NCBI RefSeq assembly: GCF_015461835.1 | Contig: NZ_JACOPX010000004.1 | Location: forward strand, 124,001-188,000 | Reading direction: 5' to 3' | DNA from: Pseudomonas neuropathica | Lineage (GTDB): Bacteria > Pseudomonadota > Gammaproteobacteria > Pseudomonadales > Pseudomonadaceae | Length of the DNA: 64,000 nt | Part shown: positions 35,379-45,525 of the stretch, piece after piece | How positions within the stretch are numbered: position 1 is the stretch's first letter | How the letters are laid out: each line of letters opens with the position of its first letter | Position numbers and translations under genes: made by a program | The notes under the pieces: model-generated | Seen by the model: only the letters and a program-made list of their open reading frames with translations | Told to the model about the DNA's origin: nothing | The model's database searches: none

Positions 35379-35472
35379 CGTTATAACGCGATATACCAAT
35401 TTATGCTGACGTCAGATCAAAATCATATTGGTGTATCGCGATCTAACGATTTATATTTCGCCACATCGCGAT
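35379..35472. promoter_or_regulatory. Palindrome-rich control region of the ArsR operon
   Basis: Perfect short palindromes occur in a row: CGTTATAACG (35379-35388), CTGACGTCAG (35406-35415) and ATCGCGAT twice (35435-35442, 35465-35472, the second as ATCGCGATATAGCG). A looser pair ATACCAAT/ATTGGTGTAT surrounds the CTGACGTCAG site. All lie 30-125 bp before the ArsR start codon and are A+T-rich. They are the likely sites of autoregulation. Confidence 0.6.
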
Positions 35473-35503
35473 ATAGCGTTGTACACATTGTGAGCACCCT
35501 GCC

Positions 35504-35806
35504 ATGAACCTCGACCTCGACGAAATAATAAAAGCCCTGGCGCACCCAGTACGACGAGACATCCTCAACTGGCTGAAAGACCCGAAGAACGAATTTCCGG
35601 AACAGTTGCACAACCACGAATACGGCATCTGCGCCGGGCAGATCGATCAACGCTGCGGCCTGTCACAGTCGACCGTTTCGGCACACCTCGCGACGTTGCA
35701 ACGCGCCGGTCTGATCAGCAGCCAGAAGGCCGGTCAATGGCACTTTTTCAAACGTAACGAGGACGTGATCCAGGCGTTCCTCAGCACCCTCAGTAAAGAG
35801 CTCTGA
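35504..35806 (+). CDS. ArsR-family winged-helix regulator, 100 aa
   Basis: DEIIKALAHPVRRDILNWLK (about residues 5-24) and the recognition helix region CGLSQSTVSAHLATLQRAGLI (about 54-74) define an ArsR/SmtB winged helix. Cysteines (CAGQIDQRCG) lie in the winged-helix core and are not a clear metal-thiolate motif, so it is more likely a redox or electrophile sensor than a metal sensor. It leads an operon with an MFS exporter and an ene reductase, a layout like electrophile-responsive systems. Confidence 0.85.
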   Translation: MNLDLDEIIKALAHPVRRDILNWLKDPKNEFPEQLHNHEYGICAGQIDQRCGLSQSTVSAHLATLQRAGLISSQKAGQWHFFKRNEDVIQAFLSTLSKEL

Positions 35807-35840
35807 CCCTTAACGTCAGCCAGCCGACAAGGAAACCTGC

Positions 35841-37007
35841 ATGCCCCTCTCGCTCCTCATCCTCGCCTTGAGCGCCTTCGCCATCGGCACCACCGAATTC
35901 GTCATCATGGGCCTGCTGCCCGATGTGGCGGCCGACCTCGGTGTGTCGATCCCCGGCGCCGGCTGGCTGGTGACCGGTTACGCCCTCGGCGTGGCGATCG
36001 GTGCGCCGTTCATGGCAATGGCCACGGCCAAACTGCCGCGTAAAGCGGCACTGGTCGCGTTAATGGGCATTTTTATTGTCGGCAACCTGCTGTGTGCGAT
36101 TGCCAGTGATTACAACGTGCTGATGTTTGCCCGGGTGATCACCGCGCTGTGTCACGGTGCCTTCTTCGGTATCGGTTCGGTGGTAGCGGCCAATCTGGTG
36201 CCAGCCAACAAGCGTGCTTCGGCGGTGGCCTTGATGTTCACCGGTTTGACTCTGGCCAACGTCCTCGGTGTGCCGCTGGGCACTGCGCTGGGTCAGCAAT
36301 ACGGCTGGCGCTCGACCTTCTGGGCGGTGACCGTTATCGGCGTGATCGCACTGATCGGCCTGATCCGCTTCCTGCCGGCCAAGCGTGACGAAGAAAAACT
36401 CGACATGCGCGCCGAACTCGCCGCCCTCAAAGGTGCGGGTATCTGGCTGTCGCTGAGCATGACCGCGCTGTTCGCCGCGTCCGTATTCACCTTGTTCACC
36501 TACGTCGCCCCGCTGCTCGGCGAAGTCACCGGCGTGTCGCCGCGTGGCGTGACCTGGACGCTGATGCTGATCGGCCTGGGCCTGACCGTCGGCAACATTA
36601 TCGGCGGCAAACTCGCCGACAAGGGCATGGCCGCCACGCTGATCGGCGTGTTCATCGCCATGGCCGTGGTCTCCACCGTGCTGACCTGGACCAGCGTCGC
36701 GCTGATCCCGACTGAAATCACCCTGTTCCTCTGGGCCACCGCCTGTTTCGCCGCCGTACCGGCGCTGCAAGTCAACGTGGTGACCTTCGGCAAAGCCGCA
36801 CCGAACCTGGTTTCGACCCTGAACATCGGCGCCTTCAACGTCGGCAACGCCCTCGGCGCCTGGGTTGGCGGCAGCGTCATCGCCCACGGCTACGGCCTGA
36901 CCAGTGTGCCGCTCGCAGCCGCCGCCCTGGCAGTGCTCGCCTTGCTGGTGACCCTGATTACTTTCCGTCAGAACGGCAATGCCGATCTGGCCCCTGCTAC
37001 CAACTGA
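35841..37007 (+). CDS. MFS transporter, AraJ/DHA1 type, 388 aa
   Basis: Twelve membrane helices with the DHA1 signature FAIGTTEFVIMGLLPDVAADL (about residues 13-33), GAPFMAMATAKLPRKAAL (motif A region), and the GWRSTFWAV end of the N half. Members of this AraJ/SotB/YdhP-like group export sugars or drugs. It lies between the ArsR regulator and the ene reductase. AAGGAAA precedes the ATG. Confidence 0.9.
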   Translation: MPLSLLILALSAFAIGTTEFVIMGLLPDVAADLGVSIPGAGWLVTGYALGVAIGAPFMAMATAKLPRKAALVALMGIFIVGNLLCAIASDYNVLMFARVITALCHGAFFGIGSVVAANLVPANKRASAVALMFTGLTLANVLGVPLGTALGQQYGWRSTFWAVTVIGVIALIGLIRFLPAKRDEEKLDMRAELAALKGAGIWLSLSMTALFAASVFTLFTYVAPLLGEVTGVSPRGVTWTLMLIGLGLTVGNIIGGKLADKGMAATLIGVFIAMAVVSTVLTWTSVALIPTEITLFLWATACFAAVPALQVNVVTFGKAAPNLVSTLNIGAFNVGNALGAWVGGSVIAHGYGLTSVPLAAAALAVLALLVTLITFRQNGNADLAPATN

Positions 37008-37035
37008 TTAACTTTCACTTGCGAGGGTTGTAGAC

Positions 37036-38085
37036 ATGGCAACTATTTTTGATCCGATCAAACTCGGCGACATCGAGCTGGCCAACCGCATCATCATGGC
37101 CCCACTGACCCGCTGCCGCGCCGACGAAGGCCGCGTACCGAACGCGCTGATGGCTGAATACTACGTACAGCGCGCGTCCGCTGGCCTGATCCTCAGTGAG
37201 GCCACTTCGGTGACGCCAATGGGTGTTGGCTACCCGGACACCCCGGGTATCTGGTCCAACGATCAAGTGCGCGGCTGGGCCAACGTGACCAAAGCGATTC
37301 ACGCTGCCGGCGGCAAGATCTTCCTGCAACTGTGGCACGTCGGCCGGGTTTCCCATCCGTCGTACCTCAACGGTGAAGCGCCGGTGGCACCGAGCGCGAT
37401 CCAGCCTAAAGGTCACGTCAGCCTGGTGCGTCCACTGGCCGACTACCCAACCCCGCGCGCACTGGAAACCGCTGAAATCGCCGACATCGTCGACGCCTAC
37501 CGCACCGGCGCCGAGAACGCGAAAGCCGCCGGTTTCGACGGCGTGGAAATCCACGGCGCCAACGGTTATCTGCTCGACCAGTTCCTGCAAAGCAGCACCA
37601 ACCAGCGCACCGACAATTACGGTGGCTCGCTGGAAAACCGTGCGCGTCTGCTGCTGGAAGTGACTGACGCCGCGATCGAAGTCTGGGGCGCTGGTCGCGT
37701 TGGTGTGCACTTGGCACCGCGCGCTGACTCCCATGACATGGGCGATGACAACCTGGCGGAAACCTTCACCTACGTCGCACGTGAACTGGGCAAACGCGGC
37801 ATCGCGTTCATCTGCTCCCGTGAGAAAGAAGGCGCCGACAGCCTCGGTCCGCAATTGAAAGAAGCTTTCGGCGGCCCTTACATCGCCAACGAACGCTTTA
37901 CCAAGGACAGCGCTAATGAGTGGCTGGCCAGCGGCAAGGCTGATGCCGTGGCATTTGGTGTGCCGTTCATTGCCAACCCGGATCTGCCGGCTCGTTTGCA
38001 GGCGGATGCGCCGTTGAATGAGGCGCGTCCGGAGTTGTTCTACGGCAAAGGCCCGGTCGGTTACATCGACTATCCAGCGCTGTAA
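37036..38085 (+). CDS. nemA: Old-yellow-enzyme alkene reductase (NemA-like), 349 aa
   Basis: FMN-binding OYE barrel: IFDPIKLGDIELANRIIMAPLTR at the start, LWHVGRVSHPSYL, GFDGVEIHGANGYLLDQFLQ (catalytic His/Asn region, about residues 169-188), YGGSLENRARLLLEV and a C-terminal FGVPFIANPDLPARLQ. It reduces activated C=C bonds and N-ethylmaleimide with NADPH. GCGAGGG precedes the ATG. Third gene of the ArsR operon; a strong terminator follows. Confidence 0.94.
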   Translation: MATIFDPIKLGDIELANRIIMAPLTRCRADEGRVPNALMAEYYVQRASAGLILSEATSVTPMGVGYPDTPGIWSNDQVRGWANVTKAIHAAGGKIFLQLWHVGRVSHPSYLNGEAPVAPSAIQPKGHVSLVRPLADYPTPRALETAEIADIVDAYRTGAENAKAAGFDGVEIHGANGYLLDQFLQSSTNQRTDNYGGSLENRARLLLEVTDAAIEVWGAGRVGVHLAPRADSHDMGDDNLAETFTYVARELGKRGIAFICSREKEGADSLGPQLKEAFGGPYIANERFTKDSANEWLASGKADAVAFGVPFIANPDLPARLQADAPLNEARPELFYGKGPVGYIDYPAL

Positions 38086-38098
38086 GCAGTAGGAACAC

Positions 38099-38133
38099 AA
38101 AGCCCCCGACTTTTGAGAGTCGGGGGCTTTTTT
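38099..38133 (+). terminator. Rho-independent terminator after nemA
   Basis: AAAGCCCCCGACT and AGTCGGGGGCTTT arms with loop TTTGAG-like bases, followed by TTTTT. Confidence 0.92.
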
Positions 38134-38172
38134 GTGCTCGCCTGGAGAATGATTGCGCGGCTGAGTACGTAG

Positions 38173-38340
38173 CCCCTCATCGGAACGCCGCCCCCCCAGC
38201 CCTCTCCCAGGGGAGAGGGAGCCGATCTGTGTGCGTTTCAAATCTGGAGTTCGACCTGATATCTCAGGTCGGCGTAACTCGCAAGAACACCTCAGTCAGT
38301 CCCCTCTACCTCTGGGAGAGGGTTAGGGTGAGGGTGAGGG
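38173..38340. repeat. MITE-like long intergenic repeat, copy 3 (inverted)
   Basis: Begins CCCCTCATCGGAACGCCGCC and ends GAGAGGGTTAGGGTGAGGG, that is, the complement of copies 1 and 2, with the core CAGGTCGGCGTAACTCG. Confidence 0.88.
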
Positions 38341-38479
38341 CAAGCGGCTCACACTCATTCACACAGAAGACACAAATTCCCTACAAAATGCCTAGCTCGC
38401 TACGTTTAAACTCCCCCCGCTGCGAAGCTATTTAAAGGCAGGCCAATTGACATGAGCGGTGTCAATTACGCATTTTGTT

Positions 38480-39112
38480 TCATTTGCGCAGGCTGGGGCT
38501 CAGGCGCAGCATATCCAACCCTGTATCGACCCAACGCTCGGCCTCGGCATGCAGCTCAAAGCTGTCCGGCGCCAGAAGCCATCCATACAGAAGGCCATCG
38601 ATATAGCTGTGAATACTGATGGCCGCGCGGACGGTGTCGAGATCTTCCGGCAACTGGCCGCGATTGACCGCATTACGCAACGTCAGAGCGATGCGCTCGT
38701 TGCAATCGAGACTGACGTCCCGGCGCTGCTGGCGCAAATCGCACATTTCATCGGTGAACTCGCACTTATGAAACAGAATTTCGTTGATCCGCCGGGTTTT
38801 CGGGTCCAGCGCAACTTGATGAAACAAATGAATCAGCAGTTGGCGCATGCAGCCCAACGGATCGAGTTCATCTTCACTTTCGCTGGCCCTGGCCAATTCA
38901 TCCAGCGGCTCACGCAGCGAATCCAGCATGGCCTGGACCAGATCGGCCTTGTCACTGAAATGCCAGTAAATAGCACCGCGTGTGACCCCGGCCATTGTCG
39001 CGATATCGGCCAGCGTCGTACGAGCGACACCCCTTTCATAAAAGGCTTTCTCCGCCGCTTCCAGGATCTGGCTACGGGTTTCTTGAGCTTCCTCTTTGGT
39101 ACGACGGACCAT
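38480..39112 (-). CDS. ttgR: TetR-family efflux repressor TtgR/EmhR, 210 aa
   Basis: An N-terminal TetR helix-turn-helix (about residues 10-57: [20 protein letters not shown], then [21 protein letters not shown]) and a TetR_C ligand domain. Length 210 equals TtgR of P. putida and the sequence context (divergent ttgABC with a TtgR operator between) supports the name. It releases DNA on binding antibiotics, flavonoids and other aromatic compounds. The same gene is called emhR in some P. fluorescens strains. Confidence 0.93.
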   Translation of the reverse strand: MVRRTKEEAQETRSQILEAAEKAFYERGVARTTLADIATMAGVTRGAIYWHFSDKADLVQAMLDSLREPLDELARASESEDELDPLGCMRQLLIHLFHQVALDPKTRRINEILFHKCEFTDEMCDLRQQRRDVSLDCNERIALTLRNAVNRGQLPEDLDTVRAAISIHSYIDGLLYGWLLAPDSFELHAEAERWVDTGLDMLRLSPSLRK

Positions 39113-39257
39113 GACAGTAAAACCTCAAACAGGATGTTTCAGGGATGGCTGAATATCCGCTGAATAAAGAGGGGGCGATCTCTCACGGATCTGCTCCCCG
39201 GCCTACAATTTCAAACCTTGCGACGAATTTTGTAACAGGGTGGGTACGTGGCAAAGG

Positions 39258-39290
39258 TGTTTACAAACAACCATGAACGTAAGTATATTC
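39258..39290. promoter_or_regulatory. TtgR operator / ttgA-ttgR overlapping promoters
   Basis: The block TTTACAAACAACCATGAACG followed by TAAGTATATTC is nearly the same as the P. putida ttgR-ttgA operator I remember (TTTACAAACAACCATGAATG...). It lies about 90 bp before ttgA and 145 bp before ttgR. Confidence 0.85.
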
Positions 39291-39378
39291 CTTAGCAAGC
39301 TACTTATCCACCCGGTACCCAATTTTTACCCTTCCACACTTCTTGTGCGCTTTTCGCGCGCCTGACCCGAGGATCTTC

Positions 39379-40536
39379 ATGCAATTCAAGCCAGCTGTTA
39401 CCGCTCTGGTCACTGCCGTCGCCCTGGCATCGCTGCTCAGCGGATGTAAAAAGGAAGAAGCGGCACCGGCCGCTCCACCGCCTCAGGTCGGCGTCGTCAC
39501 CCTGCAACCACAAGCGTTTACCCTCACCTCCGAACTGCCGGGCCGCACCAGTGCGTACCGCATCGCGGAAGTTCGACCGCAGGTCAACGGCATCATTCTC
39601 AAGCGTCTGTTCAAGGAAGGCGGCGATGTCAAAGCCGGCCAGCAGCTGTACCAGATCGATCCGTCGGTCTATGAAGCGACCCTGAAAAGCGCCGAAGCCA
39701 ACCTGCGTTCGACCAAGTCGATATCTGACCGCTACAAGCAACTGGTCGACGAGCAGGCCGTGAGCCGTCAGGAATACGACACCGCCGTGTCCAACCGCAT
39801 GGAGTCGGAAGCATCCTTGCAGAGCGCGCAGATCAACGTGCGTTACACCAAGGTCTACGCACCGATCTCCGGCCGCATCGGCCGTTCTTCGGTCACCGAA
39901 GGTGCACTGGTCAGCAATGGCCAGACCGACGCAATGGCGACGATTCAGCAACTGGACCCGATCTACGTCGACGTCACCCAGTCCTCGGTTGAGCTGCTGG
40001 AGTTGCGCCGCGAGCTGGAAAGCGGTCGCCTGCAGAAATCCGGCGAAAACTCGGCAGCGGTCAAACTGACCCTGGAAGACGGCAGCCAGTACAAGCTCGA
40101 CGGTAAGCTGGAATTCTCCGAAGTCACGGTCGACCCGACTACCGGTTCGGTGACCCTGCGCGCGGTGTTCCCGAACCCGGATCACACCCTGCTGCCAGGC
40201 ATGTTCGTCCGCGCCCAGTTGCAGGCCGGCGTCAACGCTGCGGCCATTCTGGCGCCGCAACAAGGCGTGACCCGTGACCTCAAAGGCACCCCGACCGCTC
40301 TGGTCGTCGGCGCCGACAACAAGGTCGAACTGCGTCAGCTCAAGGCCAGCCGCACCGTCGGCAGCCAGTGGCTGATCGAAGATGGGCTGAAGGCTGGCGA
40401 TCGTCTGATCACCGAAGGGCTGCAATACGTGCGCCCGGGTGTTCAGGTGAACCCGACCGAAGCCACTAACGTAGGCACAAAGAACCCGGCCCCCGCTCAG
40501 GCAGCTGACAAAGCCGACGGCGGCAAAGGGGAGTAA
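39379..40536 (+). CDS. ttgA: RND efflux periplasmic adaptor TtgA (MexA/EmhA), 385 aa
   Basis: A lipoprotein signal (TAVALASLLSGC) precedes a membrane-fusion protein: beta-barrel and lipoyl part (LPGRTSAYRIAEVRPQVNGI, about residues 48-67), a helical hairpin (DRYKQLVDEQAVSRQEYDTA) and the membrane-proximal domain ending DKADGGKGE. It links inner-membrane TtgB to outer-membrane TtgC. ATG 39379 is chosen for the signal peptide with GAGGA upstream. Three bases separate it from ttgB. Confidence 0.95.
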   Translation: MQFKPAVTALVTAVALASLLSGCKKEEAAPAAPPPQVGVVTLQPQAFTLTSELPGRTSAYRIAEVRPQVNGIILKRLFKEGGDVKAGQQLYQIDPSVYEATLKSAEANLRSTKSISDRYKQLVDEQAVSRQEYDTAVSNRMESEASLQSAQINVRYTKVYAPISGRIGRSSVTEGALVSNGQTDAMATIQQLDPIYVDVTQSSVELLELRRELESGRLQKSGENSAAVKLTLEDGSQYKLDGKLEFSEVTVDPTTGSVTLRAVFPNPDHTLLPGMFVRAQLQAGVNAAAILAPQQGVTRDLKGTPTALVVGADNKVELRQLKASRTVGSQWLIEDGLKAGDRLITEGLQYVRPGVQVNPTEATNVGTKNPAPAQAADKADGGKGE

Positions 40537-40539
40537 TCC

Positions 40540-43500
40540 ATGTCAAAATTCTTCATCGACCGTCCGATTTTCGCCTGGGTAATTGCCCTGGTGATCATGC
40601 TGGTCGGGGCACTTTCGATCCTGAAATTGCCGATCAACCAGTACCCGAGCATTGCGCCACCGGCCATTGCGATCTCCGTGACCTACCCGGGCGCTTCGGC
40701 GCAAACCGTGCAGGACACCGTGGTCCAGGTGATCGAGCAGCAGCTCAACGGTATCGACAACCTGCGTTATGTGTCCTCGGAAAGTAACTCCGACGGCAGC
40801 ATGACCATCACCGCGACCTTCGAGCAAGGCACCAACTCCGACACCGCGCAGGTGCAGGTTCAGAACAAGCTGAACCTCGCTACCCCGCTGTTGCCGCAGG
40901 AAGTGCAGCAACAAGGTATCCGCGTGACCAAGGCAGTGAAAAACTTCCTCTTGGTTATCGGCGTGGTCTCGCGTGACGGCAGCATGACCAAGGACGACTT
41001 GTCCAACTACATCGTGTCGAACATGCAGGATCCGATCTCGCGGACTGCTGGCGTCGGTGACTTCCAGGTCTTCGGTGCCCAGTATGCGATGCGCATCTGG
41101 CTCGACCCGGCCAAGTTGAACAAGTACAACCTGACCCCGGGCGACGTCAGCACTGCAATCTCCGCGCAGAACGTTCAGGTGTCTTCCGGTCAGCTCGGCG
41201 GTTTGCCGGCGCTGCCTGGCCAGCAACTGAACGCGACGATCATCGGCAAGACCCGTCTGCAGACTGCCGAGCAGTTCAAAGCGATTCTGCTCAAGGTTAA
41301 CCAGGACGGCTCGCAAGTGCGCGTCGGCGACGTCGCCGATGTCGGTCTGGGTGGCGAAAACTCGACCATCTCGGCGCAGTTCAACGGCAAACCGTCTTCC
41401 GGTCTGGCGGTAAAACTGGCCAACGGCGCCAACGCCCTCGACACCGCCAAAGCCCTGCGCAAGACGATTGACGAACTCAAGCCGTTCTTCCCGCAAGGCA
41501 TGGAAGTGGTGTTCCCGTACGACACCACCCCGGTGGTGACCGAGTCGATCAAGGGTGTGGTTGAAACCCTGGTCGAAGCGATCGTACTGGTGTTCCTGGT
41601 GATGTTCCTGTTCCTGCAGAACTTCCGCGCCACGGTCATCACCACGATGACGGTGCCGGTGGTATTGCTCGGTACGTTCGGCATCCTCGCGGCCTTCGGT
41701 TTCAGCATCAACACCCTGACCATGTTCGGTATGGTGCTGGCCATCGGTTTGCTGGTGGACGACGCCATCGTTGTGGTGGAAAACGTCGAGCGGGTGATGA
41801 GCGAAGAAGGCTTGTCACCGAAGGAAGCGACCAAGAAGTCCATGGGCCAGATCCAGGGCGCACTGGTCGGTATTGCTCTGGTTCTGTCGGCGGTACTGTT
41901 GCCGATGGCGTTCTTCAGCGGTTCCACCGGTGTGATCTACAAGCAGTTCTCGATCACCATCGTCTCGGCCATGGCCCTGTCGGTACTGGTCGCGCTGATC
42001 TTCACCCCGGCGCTCTGCGCCACCATGCTCAAGGCGATTCCGAAAGGCGAGCACGGCACGCCGAAAAAAGGCTTCTTCGGCTGGTTCAACCGTAACTTCG
42101 ACCGTGGCGTTCGCAGCTACGAGCGCGGTGTCGGCAACATGCTGTCGCGCAAGGCTCCTTACCTGCTGGCGTACCTGCTGATCGTAGTGGGCATGATCTG
42201 GCTGTTCACCCGTATTCCAACCGCGTTCCTGCCAGAAGAAGACCAGGGTGTACTGTTCGCCCAGGTGCAAACCCCGGCGGGTTCCAGTGCCGAACGTACG
42301 CAAGTCGTGATCGACGAAATGCGTTCCTACCTGCTGGAGAAAGAATCCGGCGCGGTCGCCTCGGTGTTTACCGTGAACGGCTTCAACTTCGCCGGTCGCG
42401 GTCAGAGTTCGGGTCTGGCGTTCATCATGCTCAAACCGTGGGACGAGCGTGACGCGAGCAACAGCGTGTTCGCCCTCGCCCAGCGTGCGCAGCAACACTT
42501 CTTCAGCTTCCGCGACGCGATGGTGTTTGCTTTCGCCCCGCCAGCGGTACTGGAATTGGGTAACGCCACCGGTTTCGACGTGTTCCTGCAGGATCGCGCC
42601 GGTATCGGTCACGAAAAACTGATGGAAGCGCGCAACCAGTTCCTCGGTCTGGCCGCGCAGAGCAAGGTGCTCTATCAGGTGCGTCCGAACGGCTTGAACG
42701 ATGAGCCGCAATACCACCTGGAAATCGACGATCAGAAAGCCCAGGCCCTCGGCGTGAGCATTGCCGATATCAACAGCACGCTGTCGATCTCCTTCGGTAG
42801 TAGCTACGTCAACGACTTCATCGACCGTGGTCGAGTGAAGAAGGTCTACGTGCAAGGTCAGGCCGGTGCTCGCATGAGCCCTGAAGACTTGAAGAAGTGG
42901 TACGTGCGCAACAGCGCCGGAACCATGGTGCCGTTCTCCGCGTTCGCCAAGGGCGAGTGGATCTACGGCTCGCCGAAACTGGCGCGTTACAACGGTGTAG
43001 AAGCGATGGAGATCCTCGGTTCTCCGGCGCCGGGTTACTCCACCGGTGATGCGATGGCCGAAGTCGAAGCGATTGCCAAGAAGCTGCCGGCGGGTGTCGG
43101 TATCTCCTGGACGGGTCTGTCTTATGAGGAACGTCTGTCCGGCTCGCAAGCGCCGGCGCTGTACGCCCTGTCGCTGCTGATGGTGTTCCTGTGTCTGGCG
43201 GCGCTGTACGAGAGCTGGTCGATTCCGATCGCGGTTATGCTCGTGGTACCGCTGGGGATCATCGGTGCACTGCTGGCCACCAGCCTGCGCGGTCTGTCCA
43301 ACGACGTGTACTTCCAGGTCGGCCTGTTGACGACCATCGGTCTGGCGGCTAAAAACGCCATTCTGATCGTCGAGTTCGCCAAGGAACTGCATGAACAGGG
43401 ACGCAGCCTGCGCGATGCGGCGATCGAAGCCTGCCGCATGCGTCTGCGCCCGATCATCATGACCTCGCTGGCCTTCGTCCTCGGTGTTGTACCGTTGGCG

Positions 43501-43689
43501 ATTTCCACTGGCGCCGGTTCAGGCAGTCAACATGCGATCGGTACGGGCGTGATTGGCGGTATGCTCACGGCCACGATCCTGGCGATCTTCTGGGTCCCAC
43601 TGTTCTTCGTTACGGTTTCGTCCCTAGGCCAGCGTAAAATCGCTGACGAGGATGAAACGACTGAAACTCCTAAAGAGGCTGGCCAATGA
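40540..43689 (+). CDS. ttgB: RND multidrug/solvent efflux pump TtgB (MexB/EmhB), 1049 aa
   Basis: Starts [20 protein letters not shown], the HAE1 family signature. Twelve membrane helices, two large periplasmic loops, [18 protein letters not shown] (TM4, with the Asp-Asp proton relay) and TM10 [14 protein letters not shown] (Lys relay) are present. The inner-membrane proton antiporter expels solvents, antibiotics and aromatics through TtgA and TtgC. Length fits TtgB (1050). The stop overlaps the ttgC start by 4 bp. Confidence 0.96.
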   Translation: MSKFFIDRPIFAWVIALVIMLVGALSILKLPINQYPSIAPPAIAISVTYPGASAQTVQDTVVQVIEQQLNGIDNLRYVSSESNSDGSMTITATFEQGTNSDTAQVQVQNKLNLATPLLPQEVQQQGIRVTKAVKNFLLVIGVVSRDGSMTKDDLSNYIVSNMQDPISRTAGVGDFQVFGAQYAMRIWLDPAKLNKYNLTPGDVSTAISAQNVQVSSGQLGGLPALPGQQLNATIIGKTRLQTAEQFKAILLKVNQDGSQVRVGDVADVGLGGENSTISAQFNGKPSSGLAVKLANGANALDTAKALRKTIDELKPFFPQGMEVVFPYDTTPVVTESIKGVVETLVEAIVLVFLVMFLFLQNFRATVITTMTVPVVLLGTFGILAAFGFSINTLTMFGMVLAIGLLVDDAIVVVENVERVMSEEGLSPKEATKKSMGQIQGALVGIALVLSAVLLPMAFFSGSTGVIYKQFSITIVSAMALSVLVALIFTPALCATMLKAIPKGEHGTPKKGFFGWFNRNFDRGVRSYERGVGNMLSRKAPYLLAYLLIVVGMIWLFTRIPTAFLPEEDQGVLFAQVQTPAGSSAERTQVVIDEMRSYLLEKESGAVASVFTVNGFNFAGRGQSSGLAFIMLKPWDERDASNSVFALAQRAQQHFFSFRDAMVFAFAPPAVLELGNATGFDVFLQDRAGIGHEKLMEARNQFLGLAAQSKVLYQVRPNGLNDEPQYHLEIDDQKAQALGVSIADINSTLSISFGSSYVNDFIDRGRVKKVYVQGQAGARMSPEDLKKWYVRNSAGTMVPFSAFAKGEWIYGSPKLARYNGVEAMEILGSPAPGYSTGDAMAEVEAIAKKLPAGVGISWTGLSYEERLSGSQAPALYALSLLMVFLCLAALYESWSIPIAVMLVVPLGIIGALLATSLRGLSNDVYFQVGLLTTIGLAAKNAILIVEFAKELHEQGRSLRDAAIEACRMRLRPIIMTSLAFVLGVVPLAISTGAGSGSQHAIGTGVIGGMLTATILAIFWVPLFFVTVSSLGQRKIADEDETTETPKEAGQ

Positions 43690-45146
43690 GCAAGTCGCTA
43701 CTCTCCATCGCAGTCGCCGCCTTCGTGCTGAGCGGTTGCTCGCTGATACCCGACTATCAGCAGCCTGAGGCTCCGGTCGCAGGTCAGTACCCGCAGGGAC
43801 CGGCGTACTCGCCGGCCCAGGCTCCGGCGCAGGCCGCAGCCGAGCAAGGCTGGAAGCAGTTTTTCCACGACCCGGCGCTGCAACAGCTGATCCAGGTGTC
43901 CCTGGAAAACAACCGCGACCTGCGTGTCGCGGCGCTGAACATCGATGCTTACGCGGCTCAATACCGCATCCAGCGTGCCGACCTGTTCCCGGCGGTTTCG
44001 GCCAATGCCAGCGGCAGCCGTCAGCGGGTTCCGGCGCGTGCGTCGCAGACCGGCGAAGCGGGCATCACCAGCTCCTACTCCGCCACCGTCGGCATCAGCG
44101 CCTACGAACTCGACCTGTTCGGTCGCGTTCGCAGCCTGAGCGAACAAGCGTTGCAACAGTACTTCGCCACTGAAGAAGCGCGCCGCAGCACCCAGATCAG
44201 TCTGGTCGCCAGCGTCGCCAACGCTTACCTGACCTGGCAAGCGGACAAGGAACTGCTCAAGCTGACGCAAGACACCCTCGGTGCCTTCGAAGAAAGCTAC
44301 AAGCTGACCAGCCGCAGCAACGAAGTCGGTGTGGCTTCGGCACTGGACCTGGCGCAGTCGCGCACCTCGGTCGAGAACGCCCGCGCACAACTGGCGCGTT
44401 ACACCCGCCAGGTGGCGCAGGACGAAAACAGCCTGACCCTGCTGCTCGGCACCGGTATCCCGGCCAATCTGCAAACGGCCAAGCCGCTGGCGGATGACCT
44501 GCTCAGCGACGTACCGCCGGGTCTGCCTTCGGACCTGCTGCAACGTCGTCCGGACATTCTGCAAGCCGAGTACAACCTGAAAGCGGCCAACGCCAACATC
44601 GGCGCGGCCCGTGCAGCGTTTTTCCCGAGCATCAGCCTGACCGCCAACGCGGGCAGCCTGAGCCCGGATCTGTCCGGTCTGTTCAAGGGTGGTTCGGGGA
44701 CGTGGCTGTTCCAGCCGCAGATCAACCTGCCGATCTTCAACGCCGGCAGCCTGCGCGCCAGCCTCGACTACGCCAAGATCCAGAAGGACATTGGCGTGGC
44801 GAACTACGAGAAGTCCATTCAAACGGCCTTCCAGGAAGTCGCCGACGGCCTGGCCGCACGCCAGACCTACACCGAACAGCTGCAAGCGCAGCGTGACTTC
44901 GTGCAGGCCAACCAGGATTACTACCGTTTGGCCGAGCGTCGCTACCGCATCGGCGTCGACAGCAACCTGACCTTCCTCGATGCCCAGCGTCAGCTGTTCA
45001 GTGCGCAACAAGCGCTGATCACCGACCGCCTCGCGCAGCTGACCAGTGCGGTCAACCTGTACAAGGCCCTGGGCGGTGGCTGGAATGCGCAGACCGCGCA
45101 GAACGAACCGCTGAAAGAAGAAGCACCGAAGATGAAGTTGTTCTGA
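43686..45146 (+). CDS. ttgC: Outer-membrane efflux channel TtgC (OprM/EmhC), 486 aa
   Basis: A lipobox (AAFVLSGCS) and two TolC/OEP domains: [35 protein letters not shown] (about residues 76-110) and the second half [20 protein letters not shown]. It forms a trimeric channel across the outer membrane and periplasm. ATGA overlap with ttgB shows coupling. A terminator follows directly. Confidence 0.96.
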   Translation: MSKSLLSIAVAAFVLSGCSLIPDYQQPEAPVAGQYPQGPAYSPAQAPAQAAAEQGWKQFFHDPALQQLIQVSLENNRDLRVAALNIDAYAAQYRIQRADLFPAVSANASGSRQRVPARASQTGEAGITSSYSATVGISAYELDLFGRVRSLSEQALQQYFATEEARRSTQISLVASVANAYLTWQADKELLKLTQDTLGAFEESYKLTSRSNEVGVASALDLAQSRTSVENARAQLARYTRQVAQDENSLTLLLGTGIPANLQTAKPLADDLLSDVPPGLPSDLLQRRPDILQAEYNLKAANANIGAARAAFFPSISLTANAGSLSPDLSGLFKGGSGTWLFQPQINLPIFNAGSLRASLDYAKIQKDIGVANYEKSIQTAFQEVADGLAARQTYTEQLQAQRDFVQANQDYYRLAERRYRIGVDSNLTFLDAQRQLFSAQQALITDRLAQLTSAVNLYKALGGGWNAQTAQNEPLKEEAPKMKLF

Positions 45147-45168
45147 TCATCATCAGGTGAATACAAGG

Positions 45169-45192
45169 AGCCCACCGATTGGTGGGCTTTTT
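45169..45192 (+). terminator. Rho-independent terminator after ttgC
   Basis: AGCCCACC-GATT-GGTGGGCT followed by TTTTT. Confidence 0.9.
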
Positions 45193-45202
45193 GTTGCCTG
45201 AG

Positions 45203-45289
45203 AATCAAAAGATCGCAGCCTTCGGCAGCTCCTACATTTGGAATGCAAATCCTTGTAGGAGCTGTCGAAGGCTGCGATCTTTTGATCTT
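45203..45289. repeat. REP pair, GCAGCCTTCGGCAGCTCC family
   Basis: Two facing units directly after the ttgC terminator; the right unit has a G-to-T change (GGAGCTGTCGAAGG). Confidence 0.94.
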
Positions 45290-45502
45290 CAATGCTGTTC
45301 GATAATCGCCCAAAACCCGCTTTACCCAATTGAATCCGAACATCCGCCCCCCGCACCATTCGATCAACAAAACCAATAACAACAGGTTCGACACCATGCT
45401 CCCGCGCCCTGCTCCGACCGGCTGACCGCCGTCGCTTCGCCCCCTGAATTCATCGCATTTCTGCACCGTAAAAAACGGTGGCAGCGCACCCGTTCGCCTT
45501 AA

Positions 45503-45510
45503 AAAAACAA
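45503..45510 (+). promoter_or_regulatory. Candidate Hfq/Crc site at the porin translation start
   Basis: AAAAACAA fits the AANAANAA consensus for Hfq/Crc binding and lies next to GAGAG, about 16 bp before the porin ATG at 45526. A second fit (AATAACAA) lies near 45375. Confidence 0.5.
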
Positions 45511-45525
45511 GAGAGACCCGAGCCC

